Source of the DNA: Diogma glabrata
Taxonomy: Eukaryota > Arthropoda > Insecta > Diptera > Cylindrotomidae
Direction of reading: 5' to 3'
Assembly (NCBI GenBank): GCA_963693315.1
Contig: OY856186.1
Coordinates: 385,438,865-385,502,864, forward strand
Length of the DNA: 64,000 nucleotides
Every line of letters starts with the position of its first letter. Within the stretch, counting starts at the first letter, position 1. Under the pieces are notes generated by a model. The model made no database searches, was not told the origin of the DNA, and worked only from the letters and a program-made list of their open reading frames with translations. Positions 34,926-46,671 of this stretch are shown in pieces. Both the position numbers and the translations under genes were made by a program.

Positions 34926-35505
34926 GTTTTTTAACTAGGAACAGAGGTGCTTGCAATAAAGAGCTATGGTGGTGTCTTTCATCCTGAAGCTATATCTACT
35001 CTAGCAGAGAAATGTCATTAGTCATTATTAGTCATAGCGGACAAAGTTTAATTAGTCAACGGTAGCACTCTTAATATAGTACTTCTTTTATGTAGACTTA
35101 TGGCGATAACTCCCAGTTCCATAAAATATAATAGTAGAAAGTTTACTTATTTACTGTGTTACGTTATTCATTTATTATTTTTTCCTACCACTGTAAATCA
35201 TCATAACTCCTGCAGGAAAAAAAATTTGCTCAAAAACGAAATGTCACTAACTTCAGATTTGTTATTACAAAACAACGCCATATTTACAGGAAGGAAAAGA
35301 CATTAGCTGTGTTTTATTTGCCCAACCGGAATTCGTATAGAGCTGTCAAAAAACAGATTTCAAATAAAACGAACCAAAGAATTGGATTTGTACACATATT
35401 ATTTTCTAGAGGTTGGTAGAATTTGTACAGAAAATATAAAATGTAAATGTCGACAAATCAAATGTAAATGTCAAAATCCTGATCCATGAGATTTCTCAAT
35501 GGACT
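34926..35505. other. Spacer with one end of a small repeat family
   Basis: No gene is seen. The block 'tatggcgataactcccagttcca' near 35099 resembles the ends of the inverted-repeat element at 63755-64000, so a fragment of that family may lie here. Confidence 0.5.
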
Positions 35506-36011
35506 AGCATATTTATTAGCATCAAAACAATCAACAAATGTCAAACACCAAATGCCGAATTAGGAAAAATATGAACAAAATTCCACATACTGACAACCTA
35601 TAGATGTAAAAAATTGAAACGGTGCGCAGTTGGTGATGAACACGCGAACTAAACCGCTATTCCAGATTTTCAAAACCAACAATTTGTGAGTTTTGACATT
35701 TTGGAATTGGATACATGTAATTGTTAGTGTAATTTGGCAAATAAAACACGCCTATAGACTTACATATTTATTAGCACCAAAACAATCAACAAATGTCAAA
35801 TCACAAATGCCGAATTAGAAAAAAAAATAAACAAAATTCCAAATACTGACAACCCATAGATGTAAAAAATTGAAGCGGTGCGCAGTTGGTGATGAACACG
35901 CGAACTAAGCCGCTATTCCAAATTTTCAAAACCAACAGTTTGTGAGTTTTGACATTTTGGAATTGGATACATGCAATTGTTAGTGTAATTTGGCAAATAA
36001 AACACGCCTAT
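35506..36011. repeat. Two tandem copies of a 255-bp repeat
   Basis: 35506-35755 and 35761-36011 align end to end at high identity with small differences. Shared landmarks are 'caacaaatgtc', 'ggtgcgcagttggtgatgaa', 'cacgcgaactaa' and 'aaataaaacacgcctat'. The offset is 255-256 bp. No open frame is preserved between the copies. Confidence 0.93.
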
Positions 36012-36529
36012 CAATACTTTCATTATGAATCGTTTTATTTTACAAACAAATATAATTTTTCCTGTAATATAAATAAATGACAAATTTAAAGAAATATAGG
36101 GTATATAGGCTCTTGACGGGACAAGCACTACTCAAGTGAAAAATTGACGCCGTCTCATCCCTGAAAAAAATTGTGAGTTTTTGAAATTTAGCTTTTTTAT
36201 GCATTTTTTCTCAATTTTTTACCGAAGAAGTTGCCTTATTTTTTATGATAAAAATTAAAGAAAGACATTAATTTTTAACTATCAACTAATAGCAATGGAG
36301 AGAAAATTAATTTAATTTATTTTTACAAATCAAATGCCGATCCACCAAAAACGATTAAGAAGCTTCAAGAATTGAGCGTGATACCCAAGAACGATGATAT
36401 CGATCTCCCAATTGCAGTGGGTTGCTTTAATTTAGTTTGTGAACCTTCCCGGTAATCTTATTATTTATTTCTTTGTTATGTTTTACTAATCATCTTAAAT
36501 TTAGTATCGATTGATTTCGCTGGCATTGT
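36012..36529. other. Spacer, no gene recognised
   Basis: AT-rich sequence with no clear exon. It could contain the N-terminal part of the Merlin relic that follows, but I could not read it. Confidence 0.4.
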
Positions 36530-37170
36530 AGGAATAAGTATCATAAACGTCCGAAAATAAACTTGAGACATGCAAATCACACGTTGAACTACGCTCTGGA
36601 ACGTTTTTTTGAACAATCAAAATTGAGCATCTTTCAGATACTTTGTTATGCATTTATATAAACAAAAAAATTATGAAGTTTTTAATTGTAATATTTTTAA
36701 ATTAAGTTTTGTTCGCTTGTGGTACTCTGACGTATCTCTCACCGTTATTGCCATCGATTGGGCTTCGGTTTGCAGAGAAGTCGTGTTTCATGCTTACATT
36801 CTCAAATAAGATCAATTATAGGGCAAAAATAAAGTCGTCGAAATTAACGAATCAAAATTTGAGAAGAGAAAATACCATCGAAGGCGAAGAGTTAAGGGTC
36901 AATGGTTTTTCGGGGGATATGAGAAGGGAAGTGGAAAGGTATTTATGGTCCCTGTAGAAAAAAGAAATAAAAGAACTTTTAACAATAATACAATACTGGA
37001 TAGCTCCAGGGACCACCATCATAAATGACTGCTAAAAAGCGTATGATTGTCTTGATGATGAAGGTTATAAACTCTTACAAGTTAATCATAAGCTCAAATT
37101 CAAGGATCCCGATACTGGAGCGCACACTAATGCCATAGAGTCCTCCTGGAGAGCAGCTTAAGGCTCAGTG
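36530..37170 (+). pseudogene. Merlin-type (ISXO2-like) transposase relic
   Basis: In shifting frames the plus strand gives TFFEQSKLSI (36600), VIAIDWASVCREV (36740), VEINESKFEKRKYHRRRRV (36838), KGQWFFGGYEKGSGKVFMVPVE, then after a frameshift near 36980 TIIQYWIAPGTTII and NDC, a stop, KAYDCLDDEGY, VNHKLKFKDPDTGAHTNAI and ESSWRAA. The first Asp (INES in place of IDES), the second (APGTTIINDC) and the Glu of ESSWR lie at the positions of the DDE triad of ISXO2/IS1595-type transposases, which in animals define the Merlin superfamily. The first catalytic Asp is replaced by Asn and there are at least two stops and two shifts, so it is inactive. Confidence 0.82.
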
Positions 37171-39369
37171 CCAAGCTATGGACAAAATAAATAAAATATT
37201 CCCGGAAAGTTGGCCCGTTAAATGTTTCTTAAAAAGTGCAAGGAGATAAGTCGTAATCGTATCGTCGGTTTTTTAAGGTTGGTGTGGCTGTTGTCCTGGA
37301 ATATCCGTTGACTCCTTATTATCTCTTCCCAATCCCGACACTTTTGATAGCTCCAATTTTGAAGATAAATAAAGTATTTAAAACTTTCCCGTTAAATTCA
37401 CTTGAAACTCTTCCAAATTTTGTTTTGTCTTGATCTTTATTAATTTAATTATGTTTGGTAATATTTTTAATTTTTTAAAGAATATTTTCTTTTTGGTTCA
37501 TTTTGTGCCACTTCTAAAATTTTCAATTTCTTTTATCAACATGATGAATAGGGTTGTATAATTCTTCGTTTCTATATTAATTTTATTTGCCTCTCTTCTG
37601 CGACCTTGCAGTCCTCTGAGTTTTACTCAATTTTTTACGGATGTACTTTCATTTTTAGCTAGCAAAACAACGCATGCGAACACGAATTGGTGTATAAATC
37701 CATTAGACAATCTTAGAACTTATCTCTCAACTTCATGCAAAAGATTGAAAACATAATCGAATTTTACCATCAAAAAAAAACGGTAACGGATGTGAATGGA
37801 TTTTGGCAAACATGAGTTTATCCGAAATAAAACAAAAAGCTCTTCCGACTAATAGCCAAACTGTCAAGGTCACACATATGGTGTAAAATCGAATAGCCGA
37901 CTACTGATATTCGACAATTTTTGTCGAGTAATTTACTACTCGATTACCCGAAAACTTACTGTCAAATACACAAGCAAAAATGATTTCGTCTTTCACATTT
38001 GTCTAAAGCAGAAATAAACCATACAATAGTAGTTTGCATAACGATACCGAAATGTACTAGATTTCACACAAGTATGAAATTTGCTGCTCGAGCGTAACGA
38101 GGGGTGTAACCATACGAGCGGGATTTGTACATTTTGCTCATTAAAAATATACTGTCTCACTATTTAAATCAAGAAATAATTGTTTATACCAGTTTCTTCA
38201 ATTCATATTCTACATTAGTGATGTATTGGTCGTGAACAATCTATTTGAATCGAACGGATCACTGCAATGAACGATGACCGATCGTTGAGTTAGTAATAGA
38301 AAAATTGTAATGTAATTGTGTCGTTAAATAGTAATTAAGCTGTGGTTTTTAAAATAAATTACATTAATGAGAAATATTAAGTGTTTAATTATAAAAAGCG
38401 ATATCTCACCAGTGGTGTTCTTTTTATTTCGCACATCATGCTCTTTTCAGAATGTTTCGCAACATTTTTGGTGCTATCATCTCGATGTAATGGGGATTGT
38501 TACTTTTTAATTAGAAGATGCTTCTTTACTTATTGACTAGCCTTTTTATCCGCATTTTTACCTTATATATTTACTTTTTTTCAAGTGACCGATTGAACAA
38601 TGACCGACGTTTTAAATCACGCAAATGAACGATCTGTTTAGAACGGATCAGGGTTTTAGCTGATGTTGTCCAAATGTCACTAAACCGTAAACCAAAGCGA
38701 AATCGTTCGATTTGGTAACAAAATAAACGACCATAAATAAAACAAAAAAATTACGAAAAAGATTTTAGTTTGACGTATGTTCAATCAAAAGCGTCAAATT
38801 TTCGACAAATAGGCGGCGTTTTGTTATAACCTTTTTATTTGGTAGTTTACTCTGTGCCAATCAGCTTGGATTTATTTCGTGGCATCCCTGATTGACTCCA
38901 TGTTTTGATATCCTGTTGTGTGTTCTTGAGTCTTTCTCTTCAAGGACGGGTTGAAACGCGTTGTTGTTCTAAATTGATCCCGAAGACGAAAAGAATTGTT
39001 AATATTTAACCGTTTTGATAAGACTTCTTACTCTATTTTAAGACGTCTTGAAATTTATAATTTTGAACGATTGTCATCCTCGACCGAAGTGAAGCTGTTA
39101 TGAGTGCGACTTTCAAGTCGCTTGAGACAACTGCGATAAAACCAAACACATTAATGTTTCAAGAGAGGCTTAGAAAAAAGATATGATGTGTGGCGATGAA
39201 CGAATTGAGTGACTTGGATCTTTTAAATATTCGAAATTAAATCTTGAATCAAGCAACAGCATACTTACAGATATAATATGCTTGAAACGCTGCAGGTAAT
39301 CGAAATTTCGAACAATTTAACCTCTCCTTCGATCATTGTCGGTGTCAACTAACACCAAACTCAAGTTAT
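37171..39369. other. Intergenic DNA, no gene recognised
   Basis: Mixed-composition sequence with only short, unrecognised frames. Part of it may be the upstream, unreadable portion of the RTE-like relic that follows. Confidence 0.4.
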
Positions 39370-39810
39370 AAAATACAGTGATTAGACCGGTGGTGATGTA
39401 TGGGTCACAAACGTGGACCTTTACACAAAATAACAATTCGCATGTATCCGTATTTTATTTGAGCGTAACACCTACGCTACATTTTTGCTCCACTTAATAC
39501 AAACGATGAAGAATATAAAACCCCATATACCTTTGAAATCAGAGACGTTATTAATGGTCCCGACTCCCGATATAATAGGTTGTATCTGTTCCAATAGGAT
39601 TGCTTTGTGAGGGCATGTTCTTCGAGCCCTTTTTACAGTTTGGAATGATAAATAAAAGGAACGCAAGTAGGCCAGGGATTGAACGACTGGGTAGACCACG
39701 ACTACAATGGGAGAAGGACGTAATGAAAGACCTTAAAAAAATCGGCAGATATGGTAATTATGCCGCTGTTGCAAATGACCGCTACCCTAGGTTTCGATGA
39801 AGGATAAACG
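39370..39810 (+). pseudogene. Non-LTR reverse transcriptase C-terminal relic (RTE-like)
   Basis: The plus strand, across frameshifts, reads VIRPVVMYGSQTWT, then a fragment around LRYIFAPLNTNDEEYKTPY and RDVINGPD, then RPGIERLGRPRLQWEKDVMKDLKKIG. This is the familiar C-terminal region of RTE/CR1-like proteins ('...YGAETWTL', 'RRIFGP', 'GRPRLRWEDDVEKDLK'). Several shifts and stops break it, and no catalytic RT core is visible upstream. Confidence 0.72.
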
Positions 39811-40572
39811 ATTGTGCAAGGCCTGGAGATAAGGTGTTTCTCATCACCTTACGTCAACCATTCTTCCCTCCAAGCTTCTCTGAGGACATGAGGATATATC
39901 CTTTAATTGTTGAGAATATTGGAGATTGTAACGTAAATTCAGTTTAAAACAGCATAAAATGTAAAAATCATGAACCACTTAGTTGAAATACTTTCCAAAA
40001 CATCGCCTAGTCCAACCCCTAAATAAACAAAAAAACAACTAAAGAAAATATAACAACAATTCTTCGATAATTTAATTTCTCATATTCGTCTTATTAATAA
40101 AACAAACATGTTTTCCATCCATTATTAATCATAATTTTTTTTTTAATATCGAAATTATTGCGTGTGTTCGTTTTGTTTTATTAAATTAAATTAAATTCTT
40201 TTGTAAATTTTAATGTTTATTGATTATGATAAAGAAAATCAGAATAAACAAATCTTGACAAATGTAAGGCTGGCTCTCCTTATGTTTCGTAAGGTGCGGA
40301 CATTTGTTTATTTAATCCATTTTCGATTGTGACACGAAAAAGTGTTGTTTGTCATTAATTACAATAGCGTTATCGACAAATATTATAATTCAAATAAAAT
40401 TTAATTGGTACAAAATTTTGCTTGTGATTTAAGTTTTAGACTAATTAGAAAATCTCGTTTTCGTTAAATTTTGAACAGAAGTCACAATTTCTGTCTGATT
40501 ATTATTTTTCAGGTTGTAATTTATATTCATCTTGATAGTTAACGTTTTCATTTCATTTTCACTGTAACCATT
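39811..40572. other. Spacer, no gene recognised
   Basis: AT-rich with short open frames only. Confidence 0.45.
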
Positions 40573-41194
40573 AATAGACCAGTCTAGATACCTTAAGAAC
40601 AGGCAAAAAATGGAAAAAATTAGTAACAGGATGAAAACTTGGATCAGGAAGAAAATATTGCGCAAATGATGCGAAACATAAATTAAAGGTGATCCGAGTT
40701 ACCGGGGTGAAAGCTTGAGCTTTTAGGGGTAGAAAATGGTTTTTCACGATTTTCACCGAAACTAGACCTTTTATCGGAAAAAGTTTAAAGTAAAAGTTGT
40801 AGGTAATAAAAAGGTCTATAACTTTTTTTAAGCCATTTTTTCAAATAACCTTAAATTTGCCGTGAAAATAGAAAAAAACTGAGAAAAAGGGCTTTACGTT
40901 TTTAATTTTTATCTCCCACAAAAAAATTTTTTTTCACACAATTTGGTGAAAACGTACCTTATTATGTCCCTAATACACTGTAATTTTTTGGAATCGAAAT
41001 ATTTATTTTTACGTTTGTTTTTGATTTTAAACTAAAAAAGTGACCTCATTTTCACACGAAAATTCTCCTGTGCTGGAAACAGTTTTTTCAAAAAAATCAG
41101 TAATCTTTATATTTGTTGAAACGTCTACTTTTAGATGGTGTAAAAACAATGAACATTACCATGGAAAAATGTATATTTTTTAAGGATTTCAACG

Positions 41195-42500
41195 ATAAAA
41201 TATGGAGGGGCTGTGAAATCTCACAGCTCTGAGATATCAAGACTTCGGTCTGGGTTAAGGATTTTGATATAGTTTTCGGCAAAAAACTTTTATGAGGACA
41301 TGGTTTTTAGTTTTGGGCAGCGATGTATATCAAACAACTTTTTGTTAAAGTACATGTATTTTTTATCTCTGTTTAGATGTGTATTACAAAACTAACACGA
41401 AACATCAATACGTTGCCGGAAAATTATAACAGATCATAAATTAACATAATTTAGTGAAAAGATGATACACTCAGCAAACTACTCAAAAACCTCTCCATTT
41501 AGCGTTTCGAGAAAATATTACAAAATCACAAATTCATATTTCTTTCAAAATTCCAAAAATATTGTAAAAAATAAATAAAATCAAATTTTTTTCAAAATTC
41601 CAAAAATTATAATAAAATCAAAAATTTAAAATTTTTCAAAAAAATTCTAAAAATATTCCAAAAATTCTTATGAAATCAAAAATTAAAACTTTTTCCAAAA
41701 TTCTAAAAATATTGCAAAAATTATTACAAAATCAAAAATACAAACTTTTTTCAAAATCCCAAAAATATTGCCCACAAATATTTCCAATTTCAATTACATT
41801 TACGTCATAAAAACAGCTACATTTTTTTTCCGAAAAATTGGCTAAAAGAATAAATGAAACCATTTTTTAACACACTTGACATTATTTTTTTGACACACTT
41901 ATAATGCCATAATTCTCAATAATAATAATAAAATTTCATTTCAAACAAATAATTAATTTTATTTTTTTCCAAAATATTGGGTAAAAAAATAAATAAAAAT
42001 CTTTCTTTTGACACACTTGACAACATTTTTTTGACAAACTTTTAATGCAATAATCTAGTTTTTGATCTCACATACCAATCCCGACCATCCAGATTTCTCC
42101 ACATTCTTTGCTCCTACTCGTAATCACTTAAAATGAACGTTTTTTAAGCAAAAAATATGCATATTTCCTTGTTTTGACACACTTGACGATTTTTTTGACA
42201 CCCTTCCGGTACAGTTATCGAACACATCGTCCTTTCAGCTCTTACCATTGAGTGTACCTATTTTAAGAATTCAAAATTTTTCAAATCCCTTCAGCCGTTT
42301 TCTAGATTTCGTCGGTTGTGACGGCCGGCAGACAGACATACATTTTTTTTTGCTTTTTTAAAATCAGTAGGTCCTTAAACGTCGAGAAATGCCAAAAAAG
42401 TGGGGGTAAGAATTTCACTTTAAGCTCATGAATGTAATACTTGGGTCTTTTAGACCGAAGCAATATTAACAAATAATGCATATTTTTAAACAATCATTGA
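41195..42500 (+). repeat. Dispersed repeat family 'A', copy 2
   Basis: It matches 19826-21230: the leading block with 'gagatatcaagacttc' and 'ttttcggcaaaaaactttta', then A/T repeats (here only about 250 bp against 1.1 kb in copy 1), then 'gacacacttgacattattt' twice. It runs on into 'ggccggcagacagacataca' and 'ccaaaaaagtgggggtaag', which also occur inverted in copy 3. It forms the core between the foldback arms. Confidence 0.83.
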
Positions 42501-42781
42501 AAAATAACTTTAAAATCATGGTTATTCAGTTTTTCGCATTTCCTGGAAAATGTTTCCGTGTTTATGTTATGTTAATGTTTATTTTTTTACACCATCTAAA
42601 AGTAGACGTTTCAACAAAAATAAAGATTACTGAATTTTTTTAAAAAGCTGTTTCCAGCACAGGAGAATTTTTGTGTGAAAATGAGGTCACTTTTTTGGTT
42701 TAAAATCAAAATCAAACGTAAAAATAAATATTTTGATTCCAAAAAATTACAGCCTATTAGGGACATAATAAGGTACGTTTT

Positions 42782-43678
42782 GTACTACATCTCAAATGTA
42801 GCTACTGGCTTCCGAACAAATCAATTACAAAAAACAATCATAAATCTAATACAAGAAATATTATAATAAACAAACAACCACTTATAATAAGAAAATCTCA
42901 CATGCATTCCCTGCACGTGTTGAAACAATAAATTATAAAAATATTATGAGCATAAAAAACCTACCACAACATAAATAAACAAATGAAAGAATGTAAACAA
43001 ACTTAAATTAATAACTTGGTCAAATTACTTAAAAATATAAAAAATAATAAGTGTGTGAAATCGTGTCGATTTTCATTTTAATAGCTTTAAAATTTTATAT
43101 TCCTTTTTTGTCTAATAAACAAATTTTGGTTAACAAATTTTATATATATATATTTAAGTAAAATTCAAGTATATAAGAAAATCGATAATTTTATATTTTT
43201 GGTAGGGATGAAAATATTGGGGAAACAATTTTGTATTATGTATATCGATTAACTATTTTGTATATATAGCAGAACATTTATAATAAAAATTCAGAATTGA
43301 TTTTAAATTTAAACACTCGTTTTATTTGGAATTACTTCTCAAAACTGACGTCACCGAATAGCATCAGCTAAAGGGACTAACAGTAAAAGACAAAACTGAT
43401 TAATTTGAATTGTTAAAGGTTTGTCAATTACTGGGACGGTTCTCTGACTGTATACGAACATCGACTTAACTCAAATTATTGATATCTGTGGGAAAAGCAT
43501 CAAGTAAAGTCTTTCCTGCCAACACTTACAACAAACAGCATAAGTTCGATGAATCATAATTTTGAACATGATTTTGATTCATATCTAAAGAATCTAAACC
43601 AAGGCTTTAAGGATGAAGTAAATAACGAAATATATTATATGGCGACCTTGCCAGGAGCTACATTTGAGATGTAGTACA
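42782..43678. mobile_element. 897-bp insertion with 22-bp TIRs (MITE or solo LTR)
   Basis: 42782-42803 (GTACTACATCTCAAATGTAG...) is inverted exactly at 43656-43677. GTTTT flanks both sides (42777-42781, 43679-43683), and removing the insertion restores the foldback arm, which reads 'ggtacgttttcacc' in its mirror copy. If the outer T and A are included the ends become TGTAC...GTACA, so a solo LTR is possible; TATATA and AATAAA-like motifs near 43260-43290 would fit. No open frame. Confidence 0.83.
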
Positions 43679-44051
43679 GTTTTCACCAAATTGTGTGAAA
43701 AAAAATTTTTTTGTGGGAGATAAAAATTAATAACGAAAAGACCTTTTTTCTCGGTTTTTCTATTTGCACGGCAAATTTTAGGTTATATGAAAAAATGGCT
43801 TTAAAAAAGTTATAGACCTTTTTATTACCTACAACTTTTACTTTAAATTTTTTTCGATAGAAGGTCTAGTTTCGGTGAAAATCGTGAAAAACCATTTTCT
43901 ACCCTTAAAAACTCACCCCATTTCACACTCGTAACTCGGATCACCTTTAATTTATGTTTCGCATTATTTGCGCAATATATTCTTCCTGATCCAAGTTTTC
44001 ATGCTGTTACTAATTTTTTCGTCACAAAATGCTATTTTGACTGGTCTATAA

Positions 44052-45280
44052 CTACACTCGATCATTTGGTTTGTTTACGTATTGTGAACATTTTTTTTAT
44101 CGGAAAAAATAAATATTTCAAGTCGTTAGTTTCGTGCAATCAGGCCATATTATGTTTGAATTCCATTTTGGATATGTTTTTTCCAAATACAACATATATC
44201 GAAGTGCATGTAAAAAATGCAACTATCTGACGTTTGTCCAAATTTTGACAGTTACAATGGTGTGAATCTAGTAACCCTTAATTATCGCCAAATGGATTGG
44301 TTAGTCAGACTGACTGAGTGTCGGAGGTCCGGTGTTGAAACCCTGTTCAAACCTAAAAGTTTTTTTCAAGTTTTCTTGAAAATCTTCCTAAACCCACCAG
44401 TTTGCAAGTAAGCTTTAACAAATTAAACTTCTTTAAAGATATAAGGCAAGCAAAATCGACATTGTGATTTTGACTTCGGAACTGAAGTTTAAAATATGTA
44501 ATTAAGTTATTACAATTTGAAAACAAATTTTTTGCCGCTCAGTTTTTTTATAATTCATTAATGTATCGAGAATAATTTCGGAGTTATCATCCTTAACTAT
44601 TTTTAAATTTTTGTTTTTAAAACAAAGGTGGCTGCGCCAGTTTTAGAAAAAAATTATATCTAACACTGTGTCGATGTTGAACTCCAATGTTGTTTAACAA
44701 AATTCATTATGTCATATAGAAACCATTTGGTATATTAATATGTCAGTTAACCAAAGTTCTGTTGAGTTGGACTGGAATTGCAAGACAGCACCCAAATTAG
44801 CCAGACTTTAAGTTTTAAAAGCAATTTTCCTATAACACAGCGTCCAAATTAATACACCAAATATTTCTATTCAATCCAACTTAAACTGTTTACACTATCG
44901 CAGTCTAATTTTAACTATATCCTGTTCTGCAAAAGGAATTCCTTAAATACAATTCTAATTTATATCGAGCATATTCTAGAGAAATCCAATACAAAAATTC
45001 TGAGAATAATAGACTTCATTATTTTGCATGTTTTTTTAATTTCGTGTTGGTGATTTGTCGACCTTTCTTGGAATGTAATACAATTTTGTTTTGTTTTTCG
45101 TATCCTCACTATACAACAAAACCAAAACCTATGTACTTATTCAAATAAATGCGAAATATTGGGAACGGTAACGCATTGACTTGATTTTACCCCAAAATTG
45201 TAATTAATTACCCGAACGTTTTCGAATTGGGATAACGAGATTTACAAAGCAACAGACTCCAGCGTAACTTTTGAATTTGA
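44052..45280. other. Spacer, no gene recognised
   Basis: Contains a few short unrecognised frames. It ends at the left breakpoint of the 3.6 kb duplication. Confidence 0.45.
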
Positions 45281-45298
45281 TTGTTTTAAAAAATTTAG

Positions 45299-45519
45299 AA
45301 GCTAGTTTAGACCCGAAAGCTTTAACAAGATTGTTACGATTTTACATAAACACAATGAAATACAAATTGTATTCAACATCACTTTTTTCAAGAAAAAGGG
45401 TTAAACGTAAACAACAACATGGAAATAAAATTTGTTATGCCCACCAACTGCGTGATGTCCAACATGTAATGTTTGAAAAAATCTATAATCTAATACAGAA
45501 CAAATTGAGTTCTGAGTAA
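45299..45519 (+). CDS. Candidate 3'-terminal exon, unknown protein (copy 1)
   Basis: Directly after a possible acceptor (ttttaaaaaatttag, ending 45298), 72 codons stay open to a TAA: ASLDPKALTRLLRFY, a basic middle (FSRKRVKRKQQHG) and RDVQHVMFEKIYNLIQNKL. The predicted helices and ordinary amino-acid mix look more protein-like than neighbouring random frames, but I do not recognise the family and no upstream exon is seen. The frame would enter with one base from a preceding exon. It may also be chance. Confidence 0.3.
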
Positions 45520-46649
45520 AGGTGTTGGCAAAGGTGTTAGATTTTTGTAGTTACGTCTAACAGTAAAAACTAACCCCGGCGCGAAACACCTTTCCTATTT
45601 TCATCCTTGATTCAACTTTGCATGTTTTGCATTAACATAATATTTACTCAATAACATTTTTATTAACATGATCATGCAGTACAAATAACTTTTTGCCTCA
45701 CCCTCGGTTATGTCTTCATACGATTGGTTTTTTTTATATACATTTTCATTTTTCTTGTACATGAATAATTTATTATTATTTGCTTACAAAAACGAGACAA
45801 AAGAGTTAAAAGTGTATGAACTCTTTTTCATTTTATTGTATTGAAGCAGAGGGGAAAAGCTTTAGGTGTGTATGATCATTTCCAGTTCTTCTTTTTTTGT
45901 TATTGGGATATTTCGTTGTATGTAAACAAATGACATTTTCTACAGGTTAAATGATGGTATGATTGTATCTATTAGAGGGTGGTTCCTATTTTTTATGATA
46001 TCTTTCAATTAGCTGGAAACAATAGGCATTTGATAGAACTAATCTATCAACCGGTTTTGATGTAATTGTATTAATAATATCGGTAGCTACAAAGCGAGAG
46101 GATGCTGTGCAATCAACTTTTTTCTCTTTCGTTTAGATTAGGAAAATGCTACTTATAGCTGCATTTTTGGAAAATATTGTTAAGTCCGGATTTATAAATC
46201 GAATGAAAATGAAAGATCCGGAACCTGATAGTTAATAAAAAATTAAACTCTAAATGTTAAAGTCGGTTTTTTTTATAATAAAGAAATTAAAACTAAAATT
46301 TTTATTTATTAATTTTGTGATTGTTTTTTTTATATTTGAAATAAAATTCGTTTTGATTATTTTTGTGTTTTTACTTATACTATTTGGAACAGTGTACAAG
46401 TTCATCGTGTTGTAAAAGTGTCTTATTTAAGTGGGTTCGCCCTGGCATTAGTGAATGAAAATGTCGTAAATGAAAATAAAAGGGCAGAAATATTGATAAA
46501 TGTTGTGTCAAATTTATCAAGGATAAAATATATCTTCTATATGATGTTTATAAAACTGTGAAAATAAGTTTACAGTTTCAAATTTTTTAAAAATAAACGG
46601 AGCGAAAATAAGATTGTTGGATTTTTTCAAAGCAGAGGCCGTGAACAAA

Positions 46650-46671
46650 ATGGTCAAAAGTCGCGGATTGG
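46650..46671 (+). CDS. Candidate first coding exon MVKSRGL (copy 1)
   Basis: An ATG in good context (gaacaaaATGG) is followed by seven codons and a consensus donor (G|GTGAGT at 46672). A plausible 5' leader without long frames precedes it. Too short to assign; the rest of the gene would lie beyond a large intron. Speculative, but donor and start context are both strong. Confidence 0.3.

Larger units (their letters stand above)
40573..44051. mobile_element. 3.5 kb large inverted-repeat (foldback) element
   Basis: The left arm (40573-41150) is mirrored by the right arm (42570-42781 continued at 43679-44051). Landmarks in order from outside are 'tagaccagtc', 'ctaattttttc', 'acataaattaaaggtgatcc', 'tcggtgaaaatcgtgaaaaa', 'ctcccacaaaaaaattttt', 'gggacataataaggtacg' and 'acaccatctaaaagtagacg'. 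The right arm is split by an 897-bp insertion. The centre (41195-42500) is a copy of dispersed repeat family A. No transposase is encoded. Arms of about 580 bp are long for a MITE and recall Foldback-type elements. Confidence 0.85.
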
